From Oscillospiraceae bacterium (GTDB taxonomy: Bacteria > Bacillota > Clostridia > Oscillospirales > Oscillospiraceae), in NCBI GenBank assembly GCA_015067835.1, contig SVLS01000001.1, forward strand, positions 62,001 to 126,000: 64,000 nucleotides of DNA. Direction: 5' to 3'. How positions within the stretch are numbered: the first letter of the stretch is position 1; every line of letters begins with the position of its first letter. Of this stretch, positions 1-7,867 are shown piece by piece. The notes beneath the pieces are model-generated. The model was not told the DNA's origin. It was given only the letters and a program-made list of their open reading frames with translations, and searched no databases. A program made the position numbers and the translations under genes.

Positions 1-231
1 AACACCGGTGGTCTTGCCGTCCTTTACAATTTTATCCAGAACCTCCAGATTCTTTCCAATGTTTGTGCCGCCGGCGCCGTATGTACAGGAAATGTAGTCA
101 GGGTTCAAGGTGTACAGCTGTTCCAGCACACCGCCTTCACCGCACAGCTTTTCCATTCCCACATCCGTCTTGGGGGGAAATATCTCAAAAGAGAACGCAC
201 TGCGCTCATCAAAGATATCCATTACGCTCAT
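1..231 (-). CDS. metF: methylenetetrahydrofolate reductase, N-terminal part (runs off the window)
   Basis: Only the first 77 residues are inside the window. They carry two conserved MetF signatures: FSFEIFPPKT close to the N-terminus and ISCTYGAGGT around residues 47-56. MetF reduces 5,10-methylene-THF to 5-methyl-THF, the methyl donor for methionine synthesis. The start at 231 is chosen because an AGGAGG (rc of 241-246) lies 10 bases upstream; the next Met, three codons in, would sit too far from it. The family usually has about 290 residues, so roughly a quarter is visible. The gene has its own promoter with palindromes, described separately. Confidence 0.88.
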   Translation of the reverse strand, partial: MSVMDIFDERSAFSFEIFPPKTDVGMEKLCGEGGVLEQLYTLNPDYISCTYGAGGTNIGKNLEVLDKIVKDGKTTGV

Positions 232-279
232 TTTGTCTTTTCCTCCTGATTGCAATTCTTTGCAAAATTAACATTACAA

Positions 280-342
280 TATGGGCGCACTACGCCCATA
301 TCGATACGACTATATCGTATCATAGATTTGCTCAAAATTCAA
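280..342 (-). promoter_or_regulatory. metF promoter with two adjacent palindromes (putative operators)
   Basis: On the minus strand TTGAAT (337-342) and TACGAT (314-319) are separated by 17 bases. The -10 lies inside an inverted repeat, GATACGA-CTATA-TCGTATC (303-321). A second inverted repeat, ATGGGCG-CACTA-CGCCCAT (281-299), follows just downstream in the early transcribed region. Two different perfect 7-bp-arm palindromes over and after a -10 fit operator sites for repressors; the second could also fold as RNA. No SAM riboswitch or T-box core is seen here. The regulator is unknown. Confidence 0.55.
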
Positions 343-408
343 CCCAAATTTTAGACATTTTTGTGTGTAAAGTTTATCTATTTTGACATTTTTATCTATT
401 ATTCTGTA

Positions 409-735
409 TCAGCTCATTAACGCCCACAAAAGATGGCATACCATCTCCTCTTTTGACATGCTTCTCCCTGTCTCTGTGGAAGGATGCTGCAGGCTCTCCT
501 CCAGCATCCGGTGCAGTGCTGCCACATCCTGAACAGAATCCGGCCGCCCGGATACCAGATAGTCCACAGAGACCTCAAACACTTTAGACAAAGCAACCAG
601 GGTGGTAACGGCCGGCTCTCTTCTTCCCTGCTCATACATCCCCACTGCGCTGGGGCTGATGTGCAGCAGCCTGGCCAGCTCCGCCTGACTCATTCCATAG
701 CTTTGGCGTAAAGACGCAATCCGTTTTCCCAACAT
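409..735 (-). CDS. XRE-family (Cro/CI-type helix-turn-helix) transcriptional regulator
   Basis: A 108-residue protein whose residues 4-60 form a typical HTH_3 domain (RIASLRQSYGMSQAELARLL, then a recognition helix around ISPSAVGMYEQGRREP). The remaining 45 residues look helical and contain no recognised effector domain. Such small DNA-binding proteins usually repress nearby promoters. It lies between metF and the DUF1858 gene, both divergent or upstream of it, but no target can be assigned from sequence. The match to the domain is strong; the role is inferred. Confidence 0.85.
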   Translation of the reverse strand: MLGKRIASLRQSYGMSQAELARLLHISPSAVGMYEQGRREPAVTTLVALSKVFEVSVDYLVSGRPDSVQDVAALHRMLEESLQHPSTETGRSMSKEEMVCHLLWALMS

Positions 736-874
736 AATACTCTCCCGCTTTCTGTCGTTTTTTCGCTATCTTAGCATAGAAATACTGCGAAAGGTGGTGA
801 AAGCCGTCGAGAACAATTTCTTTTCAGCGAAAAATCCGTTTTTCTGACAGTCTGAAAAAACCTTGTGTTCCCTC

Positions 875-903
875 TTGTTTTTTTCAGTATATGGGGTTAT
901 AAT
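875..903 (+). promoter_or_regulatory. promoter of the DUF1858 gene
   Basis: TTGTTT (875-880) and TATAAT (898-903) are spaced by 17 bases, 30 bases ahead of the ATG at 933. Confidence 0.55.
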
Positions 904-932
904 AGGCGAAGAAATGTAAAGGAGGTCGTATT

Positions 933-1166
933 ATGGCTGTAAAAATTGAAAAAGATACCATTATTGGTGACATTCTGGATATCGCACCCCAGGCTGCACC
1001 TTTGTTTTTTGCCATTGGCATGCACTGTCTGGGCTGTCCCTCTGCACGGGGCGAAACCGTAGAGGAAGCCTGTATGGTTCACGGAATCGAATGTGAGCCC
1101 TTCCTGGCGCAGCTCAATCATTTCCTGGAAGCCTACGAAGCAGACCAGGCTGAGAAGAATCAGTAA
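933..1166 (+). CDS. DUF1858 domain protein (redox-disulfide type, hybrid-cluster-associated)
   Basis: A 77-residue protein matching the DUF1858/TIGR03980 family, which sits next to or is fused to hybrid cluster proteins and other anaerobic redox enzymes. The hallmark is the segment GMHCLGCPSARGETVEEAC, with a CxxC pair (HCLGCP) and a third Cys in the helix that follows. The N-terminal part (IEKDTIIGDILDIAPQAAPL) is the usual lead-in. AAAGGAGG lies 7 bases ahead of the start. A terminator follows directly, so it is probably transcribed alone. Biochemical role is not established for the family. Confidence 0.85.
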   Translation: MAVKIEKDTIIGDILDIAPQAAPLFFAIGMHCLGCPSARGETVEEACMVHGIECEPFLAQLNHFLEAYEADQAEKNQ

Positions 1167-1175
1167 CACCGGCTT

Positions 1176-1209
1176 TGCCATCCCGGATTCAGCCGGGATG
1201 GCATTTTTT
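1176..1209 (+). terminator. intrinsic terminator after the DUF1858 gene
   Basis: A GC-rich stem, GCCATCCCGG pairing with CCGGGATGGC around a short loop, is followed by ATTTTTT. It ends only about 13 bases before the trmK start. Confidence 0.8.
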
Positions 1210-1221
1210 GGAGGAACCGCT

Positions 1222-1890
1222 ATGCACCTGCCCATTTCCAGCCGTCTTTTGGCCTGTGCTGCCTTGGTCGCTCCCGGCGACCGGATTGCAGACATCGGCT
1301 GTGACCACGGATATTTGAGCATCTATCTTCTGCAAAAGGGTATCGCCTGCTCTGCCATTGCCGCTGATATCAACGAAGGTCCGCTTCAATCTGCCCGGCG
1401 CAACGGCGAAAAATACGGCGTAGCCCACAAAATGAGTTTTCATCTGTCCGATGGGGTCTGCAATGTCCCCCGGGATTTTGACACGCTTATCTGTGCCGGT
1501 ATGGGCGCGGATACAATGATTTCCATTCTCAGCAATGCCCCCTGGCTCCAAAATCAGCAGTACCGTCTGATTTTGCAATGCCAGAGCAAAACGCCGTCGC
1601 TGCGGCAATATCTTTCCCAGCAGGGCTGGCAGATTGTCAGAGAAGCCATTTTGCGGGACGGCCGATTCCTGTACACCATTATGGAGGTGCTGTGGCAGCC
1701 GGATGCGCCACGGCTGACGCCCCAGCAATGGTATTTCCCCCCAGTGCTTTTGAATAATCCCAAGCCGGAGCTGGAAGAGTATCATCAGCGTCTGGTAAAC
1801 CGGCTTCGCATCTCCGTCACCGGTCACGCCGAGCAGGCAGATTCAGCGGAAGTGGAAGCCCTGAAATACTTGGAATCCATCGTTTTTTAA
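1222..1890 (+). CDS. trmK: tRNA (adenine-22-N1)-methyltransferase
   Basis: A 222-residue class I SAM-dependent methyltransferase of the TrmK/YqfN family, which methylates N1 of A22 in bacterial tRNAs. Motif I is IADIGCDHGYLSIYL near residue 25, and the family motif AGMGADTMISIL lies near residue 95. The ATG at 1222 is chosen because GGAGG (1210-1214) lies 7 bases ahead; the frame is open further upstream but with no suitable RBS. It is followed after 12 bases by a Nif3-family gene, the same neighbour as in Bacillus (yqfN-yqfO), which supports the call. Confidence 0.9.
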   Translation: MHLPISSRLLACAALVAPGDRIADIGCDHGYLSIYLLQKGIACSAIAADINEGPLQSARRNGEKYGVAHKMSFHLSDGVCNVPRDFDTLICAGMGADTMISILSNAPWLQNQQYRLILQCQSKTPSLRQYLSQQGWQIVREAILRDGRFLYTIMEVLWQPDAPRLTPQQWYFPPVLLNNPKPELEEYHQRLVNRLRISVTGHAEQADSAEVEALKYLESIVF

Positions 1891-1902
1891 GGAGAATTTA
1901 CA

Positions 1903-2691
1903 ATGACCACCGTACAGAATATTTTGGATTTTATGGAGACCGTCGCTCCCAGCTATATGAAGTATAACTGGGATCACATTGGTCTGAATTGCGGCCATTC
2001 TGACGCTCCCGTTACGAAAATTCTCATTGCACTTGACCCCTTTGCAGAGGCTGTTGCCGAAGCCAAAGAGCTGGGTGCACAGCTGCTTGTCACCCACCAC
2101 GCACTGATTTGGGAAGGCGGCTTTGTCAATGACAAAACCCCCTGGGGAAAATGCACCTTGGAGCTGATTGAAAGCGGAATCGCTCACATCAATGCCCATA
2201 CCAATCTGGATTGCGCCCCCGGCGGCATCAACGATGTATTGGCAGAAACATTGGGCTTGTCCGACATTTCCGTAGTCAACCCCATGGGAACGGATGCGCA
2301 AGGCGCACCCTACGGACTTTTGCGCATCGGCAAGGTTGCTCCGCAAGGTATGGATGCCTTTCTGGCAACCGTTAAGGAAAAGCTGCATTGCCAAGGCCTG
2401 CGTTATGTAAACTCCACCAACACCGTACACCGCGTGGCTGTGGGCGGTGGATCCTGCGCGTCGGATATGATGGACGCCTACCAGGCCGGCTGCGATACCT
2501 TCGTGACCGCGGATATCAAATACAATCAGTTCCGGGCGGCCTATGACCTGGGAATAAACCTCATTGATGCCGGTCACTTCCACACCGAGAATCCCACAAT
2601 GCCTGTACTGGCTGAGAAAATTCGGAAGGCTTTTCCGGAAATTCAGGTTGTTTTATCGGAAAAACACGGGGATTGTATGAAATTCTATTGA
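1903..2691 (+). CDS. Nif3-like dinuclear metal centre protein (YqfO family, short form)
   Basis: A 262-residue Nif3/DUF34 protein. The conserved metal ligands are visible: THHALIW near residue 66, HINAHTNLD near residue 97, and the C-terminal GHFHTENP near residue 225. Members form toroidal hexamers with two metals per subunit; the substrate is not settled. Bacillus YqfO has about 370 residues because of an inserted PII-like domain; this copy lacks that insert. RBS TAAGGAG precedes the ATG, and the gene is co-transcribed with trmK. Confidence 0.9.
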   Translation: MTTVQNILDFMETVAPSYMKYNWDHIGLNCGHSDAPVTKILIALDPFAEAVAEAKELGAQLLVTHHALIWEGGFVNDKTPWGKCTLELIESGIAHINAHTNLDCAPGGINDVLAETLGLSDISVVNPMGTDAQGAPYGLLRIGKVAPQGMDAFLATVKEKLHCQGLRYVNSTNTVHRVAVGGGSCASDMMDAYQAGCDTFVTADIKYNQFRAAYDLGINLIDAGHFHTENPTMPVLAEKIRKAFPEIQVVLSEKHGDCMKFY

Positions 2692-2716
2692 TTTTCTCCG
2701 GTCAATCTGCTAGAAT
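2688..2716 (+). promoter_or_regulatory. promoter of yebC
   Basis: TTGATT (2688-2693), 17-base spacer, TAGAAT (2711-2716). The -35 overlaps the stop codon of the preceding nif3-like gene. Confidence 0.5.
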
Positions 2717-2756
2717 AGGTTAGAAATTTCAGAAGACAACAGGAAGGAAGATACTT

Positions 2757-3497
2757 ATGTCCGGACATTCCAAATGGCATAACATTCAAAAAACCAAGGG
2801 CGCACAGGACGCCAAGCGTGCTGCAGCCTTTACCAAAATCGCAAAAGAGCTGATTGTGGCTGTGAAGGAAGGCGGCGGCATTATTGACCCTGCCAACAAC
2901 TCCCGTCTGGCCACCGTCATCACCAAGGCCAAGGCCGCCAATATGCCCAACGACAACATCAAGCGTTGTCTGGAAAAGGCTGCCGGTGCCGGCGGCGGTG
3001 ACAACTACGAAACCATCACCTATGAGGGCTACGGTCCCGGCGGCGTTGCCGTGATTGTAGAAACCATGACCGATAACCGCAACCGCACCGCCGGTTCGAT
3101 GCGTCATCACTTTGACAAGTTTGGCGGCAATCTGGGTGCATCCGGCTGCGTCAGCTGGTCCTTTGACAAGAAGGGCGTGCTGGTTATCGACAATGAAGAC
3201 GGTGACTATGACGAGGACACCGTTATGATGGATGCAATGGACTGCGGCGCAGACGACTTCGAGGCTGACGGCGATGTATTCACCGTTTACACCACTCCCG
3301 ATGATTTCAACGCCGTTGCAGAAGCAATGGGCGAGAAAAAGTATAACTTCGTTTCCGCTCAGATTGAGATGGTTCCCCAGAACTATCAAAAGCTGGAGGA
3401 CGAGGAGCAGATCAAGCTGATGGAAAAGCTCATCGACATTATGGAAGAGGATGACGATGTGCAGAACGTCTGGCACAACTGGGATCAGGATTGCTAA
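2757..3497 (+). CDS. yebC: YebC/PmpR-family DNA-binding or translation-associated protein
   Basis: A 246-residue protein beginning with the family signature MSGHSKWHNIQKTKGAQDAK. The full three-domain architecture is present, including NMPNDNIKRCLEKAAG and YEGYGPGGVAVIVE. Family members have been described as transcription regulators and, more recently, as factors that relieve ribosome stalling at proline-rich stretches. RBS AGGAAGGA precedes the ATG. It ends at a strong terminator and is monocistronic. Confidence 0.95.
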   Translation: MSGHSKWHNIQKTKGAQDAKRAAAFTKIAKELIVAVKEGGGIIDPANNSRLATVITKAKAANMPNDNIKRCLEKAAGAGGGDNYETITYEGYGPGGVAVIVETMTDNRNRTAGSMRHHFDKFGGNLGASGCVSWSFDKKGVLVIDNEDGDYDEDTVMMDAMDCGADDFEADGDVFTVYTTPDDFNAVAEAMGEKKYNFVSAQIEMVPQNYQKLEDEEQIKLMEKLIDIMEEDDDVQNVWHNWDQDC

Positions 3498-3525
3498 AAA
3501 GGCCACCCCGTGGGGTGGCCTTTTG
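3497..3525 (+). terminator. intrinsic terminator after yebC
   Basis: GGCCACCC-CGTG-GGGTGGCC (3501-3520) followed by TTTTG. The stop codon of yebC abuts the stem. Confidence 0.85.
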
Positions 3526-3528
3526 TTT

Positions 3529-3602
3529 TGGAGCAGGGTACGGGAGTCGAACCCGCCCAGTCTGCTTGGGAAGCAGAAATTCTACCGATAAACTAACCCT
3601 GC
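3529..3602 (-). tRNA. tRNA-Gly, anticodon CCC
   Basis: Read on the minus strand, acceptor arms GCAGGGT (3596-3602) and ACCCTGC (3533-3539) pair fully. The anticodon arm is TCTGC-TTCCCAA-GCAGA, giving anticodon CCC. The T-arm loop contains GGTTCGAC. The 3' CCA is encoded (TCCA, 3529-3532). The gene is isolated between the convergent yebC terminator and the phosphoribosyltransferase terminator. Confidence 0.95.
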
Positions 3603-3676
3603 ATTGGATATGGCTGTATTATAACAAAAACAAATTGAGATTTCAACTACAATTTCTCGTCTCATTTTGGCAAAAA

Positions 3677-3709
3677 ATACCCTGCGGAAAGTTCCGCAGG
3701 GTATCGTTT
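3677..3709 (-). terminator. terminator of the phosphoribosyltransferase gene
   Basis: A 13-bp stem (ATACCCTGCGGAA, 3677-3689, with its complement 3692-3704) is followed on the minus strand by TTTTTTG. It begins right after the stop codon at 3710. Confidence 0.8.
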
Positions 3710-4264
3710 TTACTCCATAACCGTTCCGTCAGGATGGAACAGCGGCAGCTTCTCCAGATAAATCAAATCGTCTCTTTCCTGCGCATCGCCCTCAGCAAGA
3801 ATCGCCATTCGTCCGCACACGATACCGCCGGCCTTTTCAACCAGTGCTTCCAACGCCGACAGGCTCTCCCCGGTAGAGATGACATCATCCACAATCAGGA
3901 TTCTCTTGCCCTTCATCATTTCCGCATCCGCACCGTCCAGATACAAATGCTGCTCCTTGGCTGTGGTGATGGAATTCACCGTCACCTCAAACAGGTCTCT
4001 CATATACAGCTTCGCACCCTTCCGGGCCAGCACATACTTCTTATCCCCTGCCTGACGGGCCATTTCGTGAATCAGGGGAATACCCTTGGCCTCGGCCGTA
4101 ATCAGGTAGTCATATTCCGGTGCTTTTTTCAGCAATTCACCGGCGCAGGCCACCGTCAATTCCGGGTCACCGAAAATCACGAAGCCGGCAATGTACAAAT
4201 CATCGGTCACCTTGCAAATCGGAAGCTGGCGCTCCAATCCGGCAATGGTCATTGTATAAAACAT
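3710..4264 (-). CDS. phosphoribosyltransferase of the adenine/xanthine PRT type
   Basis: A 184-residue type I phosphoribosyltransferase. The PRPP loop is ILIVDDVISTGES, about residues 120-132. The hood region has YLITAEAKGIPLIHEMA near residue 55. These enzymes transfer phosphoribose from PRPP to a purine base. The fold and the AEAKG segment resemble adenine phosphoribosyltransferases, but base specificity cannot be read from the sequence. Start at 4264 with AAGGAG upstream. A TTGACA/TATAAT promoter and a terminator make it a single-gene unit. Confidence 0.75.
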   Translation of the reverse strand: MFYTMTIAGLERQLPICKVTDDLYIAGFVIFGDPELTVACAGELLKKAPEYDYLITAEAKGIPLIHEMARQAGDKKYVLARKGAKLYMRDLFEVTVNSITTAKEQHLYLDGADAEMMKGKRILIVDDVISTGESLSALEALVEKAGGIVCGRMAILAEGDAQERDDLIYLEKLPLFHPDGTVME

Positions 4265-4303
4265 AGGAAATCCGCTCCTTATAGCACAAATCTTTCCGAT
4301 GCT

Positions 4304-4331
4304 ATTATACTACAACGGCAAAAAATGTCAA
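4304..4331 (-). promoter_or_regulatory. promoter of the phosphoribosyltransferase gene
   Basis: Minus strand TTGACA (4326-4331), 16-base spacer, TATAAT (4304-4309), 40 bases ahead of the start codon. Both hexamers are perfect consensus. Confidence 0.8.
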
Positions 4332-4364
4332 GGTCTATCCCTCTCCCTCCTCGCGGTCTTTACA

Positions 4365-4398
4365 TAGAAAAAGTCCGCTGCTTTTCGGCAGCGGACTT
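4365..4398 (-). terminator. terminator-like hairpin, minus strand
   Basis: AAGTCCGCTGC pairs with GCAGCGGACTT around TTTTCG, followed on the minus strand by TTTTTC. It lies 155 bases beyond the terminator of the preceding lipoprotein gene, so it is either a second terminator or the end of an unrecognised short transcript from 4400-4550. I see no convincing promoter or coding sequence in that stretch. Confidence 0.55.
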
Positions 4399-4552
4399 TC
4401 CCATTAAGGGGTTTGGAAAGAAGAGAGGTAGAAAAGAGTTTTCTACACTGTAAAGCAGCGGCTCACGGCATCCGCATCTTTACGGTATCATCGTAAAAGA
4501 TAATTTTGAATAAGCCATCACGAAATTGAAAACAAAATGAAAGCAAATTATG

Positions 4553-4582
4553 AACAAAAGGGCCGCACCCGGGGGTGCGGCC
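4553..4582 (-). terminator. terminator of the ABC-importer/lipoprotein run
   Basis: GGCCGCACCC (4561-4570) pairs with GGGTGCGGCC (4573-4582), followed on the minus strand by CTTTTG. It lies 20 bases after the stop of the last gene in the run. Confidence 0.75.
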
Positions 4583-4601
4583 CATATAAGTAGGAAAGGA
4601 A

Positions 4602-6482
4602 TTATTTTGCAGTGTAAACGTCGATGCTGTTAATACGAGTCTGAGAAGCCAGCTCTGCAGACTGGAATACATTGGTAGCGCTTGCAAAGGTGATGGTGAT
4701 AACAGTATTGTCGCGGGTAATGGTTGCGCCAGCAACCTCCATACCGTCAAAACCAGCCATATAGGTCTTACCACCGCTGCTGTGATCATCCAGGTGAAGG
4801 ACAATAGCAACCATACCGGTGTACTCAATCTTAACCGTAGAACTCTTATATGCTCTTGCAGAATACTGAGTCTGAGCAGAGTAGTTCGCTGTTGTGCTGG
4901 AAGCCTTGTCGTTGGTGTACTTAATGCCGTTTGCACTGTGTACAGTCTGGGTGTCGGTGCAGCTGGTCAGGGTGGTAGTGCCCTTCAGGTCAATGCTTGC
5001 TGCCAGCTTGCCGTTGACAGTGGCGCTGCCGGTGTTGCCGGTATTACCGGAGTTGCCGGTGTTACCGGAGTTGCCGGAGTTGCCGCTGGAGCTGCTGCCG
5101 CTGTTGCTGCCATCCTGGCCGCTGATGGTGCCGTTGGCACCGCTGGCGGCATCCAGCTTGAAGGTGTAGATGGAAGTATCAGTGCCCATGCCATAGCAGG
5201 TCAGGTAACCGCTGTAAACTTCCAGGTACTGTGCCTTGCCCTGATAGTTGGCAACAGCACACTTGATGTAGTAACCGCCATTGGCAGTTTCCAGAACGAA
5301 CTTGGTGTTGTCGCTCTGGCTGGTGACGAACTTAACGTCAGTGCCATCGCAGAACAGATACTGGCCGCCAGCCTTGAAGGTAACAGTGTTGTCGCTGTTC
5401 TTGATCATTTCCAGAGCCAGAGCCTCAGCCTTGCTCTCAGACAGAACCAATTCCATCTTTGTCTTGCCGCTGGAGCTGGTGTAGGAATAGTGCTTACCGG
5501 TAACAAACTTGTTATCCTTGGGGAAGGACATCACAACGCTGCCGGAAGGAACGGTAGTACTGCCGGAGTTGCCGGAGTTGCCGGTATTGCCAGAGTTACC
5601 GGTATTGCCGGTGTTGCCGGTGTTGCCGGTATTGCCGGTGTTGCCGGTGTCGGGAGCAGGAGCTGCGCCGTCAGCGGTTACAGCAATGATGTCCACCAGA
5701 GAAGCGTGGTCATCGGTCAGCTCGGGATAGCAGCCCCAAGAGGAGTAAGAAGCGCTGTAAGCCAGGGTCTTCTTGTTCAGGTTGTTCTGAATCAGGTACT
5801 TGCCTTCCTTAACCAGGATGGAGAAGATATGACCCTCAGCAGGAGCAGCTGCGTCCACATTGAAGCTGTTGTAGGTGCCCTTCAGGTAGAAGTAGCGACC
5901 GGAAGCATCCTGAATGGTGAAGCCGCCGTCAACATTCTTAATGGTCAGAACGTCAGCAGCCACATAACCGGAAACCTTGCCATCAGCAACGGTAACTTCG
6001 GTCGCATAGGGATAGCCGTAGCTCTTGTCAGCAGCCAGGGCGCTCATCGTCAGGTTGCCGGCGAGGATCACATAAGTGCCGTCAGCAATCGTAGCGGGCA
6101 GGCCGTCAGCCTTAGGAATGAAGTGCTCAAAGGAAACGGAAGCGGTTGCACCGTCAGCGTCCTTCAAGGTTGCAGTCAGCTTATAGGTGACGTCCTCGGT
6201 GCTGGGGGTCAGCTTAACGGTAACCATACCGTTCTCACCGGCAACGATCTGAACATTGTCAGCCTTGTCAGTGGTCCAGGTGATGGGATAGGTCACGTCG
6301 TCAATACGAACCTGACCGACCACAGTGTAGTCAACAGCAGTCTTTGCTTCTGCATCCTTGTACATTGCGTACAGGTAGTCCTTTGCCTGAGTCAGAGCGT
6401 TGTCCTCAGCAGCAGGTGTGCAGCCTGCGAAGATGGAAACGCACAAAACCAGCAGCAGAATATAAGAAATAATTTTTTTCAT
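4602..6482 (-). CDS. large secreted lipoprotein with Asn-Thr-Gly repeat linkers
   Basis: A 626-residue lipoprotein: residues 1-20 form a type II signal peptide with lipobox FAGC and Cys21. An Ig-like segment (about 25-130) is followed by two related beta-rich modules (about 135-275 and 320-455) and a C-terminal domain (about 500-626). The modules are separated by two linkers of repeated N-T/S-G triplets, encoded by near-identical 9-base units at about 5562-5650 and 5025-5100. Start 6482 is preferred over an in-frame ATG at 6500 because AAGGAG lies between them. It is last in a run behind a sugar ABC importer and a nuclease, so a surface binding role is inferred. No enzyme motif is recognised. 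Confidence 0.7.
   Translation of the reverse strand: MKKIISYILLLVLCVSIFAGCTPAAEDNALTQAKDYLYAMYKDAEAKTAVDYTVVGQVRIDDVTYPITWTTDKADNVQIVAGENGMVTVKLTPSTEDVTYKLTATLKDADGATASVSFEHFIPKADGLPATIADGTYVILAGNLTMSALAADKSYGYPYATEVTVADGKVSGYVAADVLTIKNVDGGFTIQDASGRYFYLKGTYNSFNVDAAAPAEGHIFSILVKEGKYLIQNNLNKKTLAYSASYSSWGCYPELTDDHASLVDIIAVTADGAAPAPDTGNTGNTGNTGNTGNTGNSGNTGNSGNSGSTTVPSGSVVMSFPKDNKFVTGKHYSYTSSSGKTKMELVLSESKAEALALEMIKNSDNTVTFKAGGQYLFCDGTDVKFVTSQSDNTKFVLETANGGYYIKCAVANYQGKAQYLEVYSGYLTCYGMGTDTSIYTFKLDAASGANGTISGQDGSNSGSSSSGNSGNSGNTGNSGNTGNTGSATVNGKLAASIDLKGTTTLTSCTDTQTVHSANGIKYTNDKASSTTANYSAQTQYSARAYKSSTVKIEYTGMVAIVLHLDDHSSGGKTYMAGFDGMEVAGATITRDNTVITITFASATNVFQSAELASQTRINSIDVYTAK
5025..5100 (-). repeat. 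tandem 9-base repeat coding for N-T/S-G triplets, second block
   Basis: The plus strand reads a run of TTGCCGG/ATTACCGG-like units in 6- and 9-base register, coding in reverse for Gly-Asn-Ser/Thr triplets plus a serine-rich stretch. Units in multiples of 3 can expand or contract without a frameshift. Confidence 0.75.
5562..5650 (-). repeat. tandem 9-base repeat coding for N-T/S-G triplets, first block
   Basis: About ten units of the type GTTGCCGGT/ATTGCCGGT, coding for Asn-Thr-Gly or Asn-Ser-Gly. Units differ only at one or two third positions, consistent with recent slippage. Confidence 0.85.
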
Positions 6483-6503
6483 AATTAACTCCTTATTCAT
6501 TCT

Positions 6504-7853
6504 TTAGTTGTGAACCGTAATATGATCATCTGTAAAGACTTTGATTTGATAACCGCCATCGAAATAATCCACAGCGCCCTTGACATCAATGGTCTTGCCC
6601 AGGTATGCGCTGGCGGTAATCAAATTGCCGTCATCATCTTTCAGTACGACAGTACGGACGGAAATTCTCTGTCCGTCCACCTCGCAGGTCAAGGTCATCG
6701 CACCCTTGGAGGAGCTGTCCTCCTTACTGGTGGTGTAGATGTCCTTTACCACCAGATTCTTCATCTCGATGGTGGAATTCATTGCCAGCTGCGCATAGGG
6801 GAAGCTCTGCTTGCCGTCTTCCATGTCCACTTCCACTGTGCTGTTAAAGGTGGCAGCAGTGGTCGTGACGAAGGCCGGGCTATGCCCGTCGCTCAGCTTC
6901 TGGATGTTGTTGGGATTCTTGGTGTCCATCAAATCGTACTTCAGGTCTGCAACCTGCCAGGTTCCGCCAGTCTCATAGTACTGCAGAGAACCTACAATCC
7001 GCACCTCGTTGCCGGGCTTTACCACGGACAAGCCGGTGCCGGTGAGGTTGAAGCCATAGTATACATACATGCCGTAGTACAGGCCGGACTCCTCATCCAA
7101 GGACTCCACATAAACGCCCTGACCGTTATTCAGGGTAACGATTCCGTTAAAGGCAACCTTCTGACCGCCGTATGCTTCGGTGTTGGTCCGCAATTCCTTC
7201 AGGGTGATTTCGTGCGCCTCACCGTAGTAGAAATCGGGGTCCTTCTCACCGGAGAACACATTCAGCTTGTGTGCCTTTGCCTGATTCAATGCATTCATGC
7301 AGATGGTTCCGTAACGGTTCTGTGCCGTATTGGAAGCAATGGCCAGGCCATTCTGCAGCAGCTCCAGATTCAGGTTGCGGTAATCGCTCATTTCTGCGGT
7401 CTTGTACCAGACCCAGACCAAATAGCGGTCGCCGGTGGAGTCAGCATTCCAGGTTTCGTTATCGGATTCGATGATGATGGAGGTGGCTTTTTCCAGCTTT
7501 TGCCGGGTAAAGGCAGAAGCCTTCTTGCCGTATTCCTCAATCTTGCCGGTGGATTCCGGGGTGTTGATGGCCAAATATCTTGCCTTCAGCACGCCGTGCT
7601 CCATCACAGAGGAAGGAACATAAAAGTGGGTGGTGTCACCGTCAACAAAGGTCTTGACCGTGACTTCCTGCTTCACAGTAGAAGTGCTCTTATCCAGCTT
7701 GGTGGTAGCCGCGTAATCCACAAACGGACCCACATCCGGGCCGGAGGGAGCAGTGGTTCCAGGTTGGTCTGAGGTCTGGCAGCCGGCAAAACAGCCGACT
7801 GTCAGGCACACCAGTACCAACAAGGATACAATTTTAATCCATGTTTTTTTCAT
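6504..7853 (-). CDS. lipoprotein nuclease, staphylococcal-nuclease domain plus OB-type domains (YhcR-like)
   Basis: A 449-residue secreted lipoprotein (lipobox Cys21 or Cys25). A staphylococcal-nuclease-like domain spans about residues 65-205. VKTFVDGDTTHF and KARYLAINTPE give the conserved Asp, Arg and Glu, and GDRYLVWVW supplies the later Arg region. The C-terminal half (about 215-449) has two OB-fold-like segments. The order resembles part of Bacillus YhcR, an extracellular nuclease. ATG 7853 is preferred over GTG 7859 because it gives a standard MKK signal start. It lies 14 bases behind the sugar-binding protein gene, which suggests scavenging of nucleic acids or nucleosides; that link is inference. 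Confidence 0.78.
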   Translation of the reverse strand: MKKTWIKIVSLLVLVCLTVGCFAGCQTSDQPGTTAPSGPDVGPFVDYAATTKLDKSTSTVKQEVTVKTFVDGDTTHFYVPSSVMEHGVLKARYLAINTPESTGKIEEYGKKASAFTRQKLEKATSIIIESDNETWNADSTGDRYLVWVWYKTAEMSDYRNLNLELLQNGLAIASNTAQNRYGTICMNALNQAKAHKLNVFSGEKDPDFYYGEAHEITLKELRTNTEAYGGQKVAFNGIVTLNNGQGVYVESLDEESGLYYGMYVYYGFNLTGTGLSVVKPGNEVRIVGSLQYYETGGTWQVADLKYDLMDTKNPNNIQKLSDGHSPAFVTTTAATFNSTVEVDMEDGKQSFPYAQLAMNSTIEMKNLVVKDIYTTSKEDSSSKGAMTLTCEVDGQRISVRTVVLKDDDGNLITASAYLGKTIDVKGAVDYFDGGYQIKVFTDDHITVHN

Positions 7854-7867
7854 TGGCACACGCTCAA

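Noticed and set aside
232-408. SAM or T-box riboswitch in front of metF
   Set aside because: No SAM-I core and no GGTGGNACCGCG-type element; only two palindromes and a promoter.
4782-6488. Long open frame (568 codons) opposite the repeat-rich lipoprotein gene
   Set aside because: It is the antisense shadow of a repetitive GC-rich gene; no RBS, low-complexity translation, and the minus-strand frame has signal peptide, lipobox and RBS.
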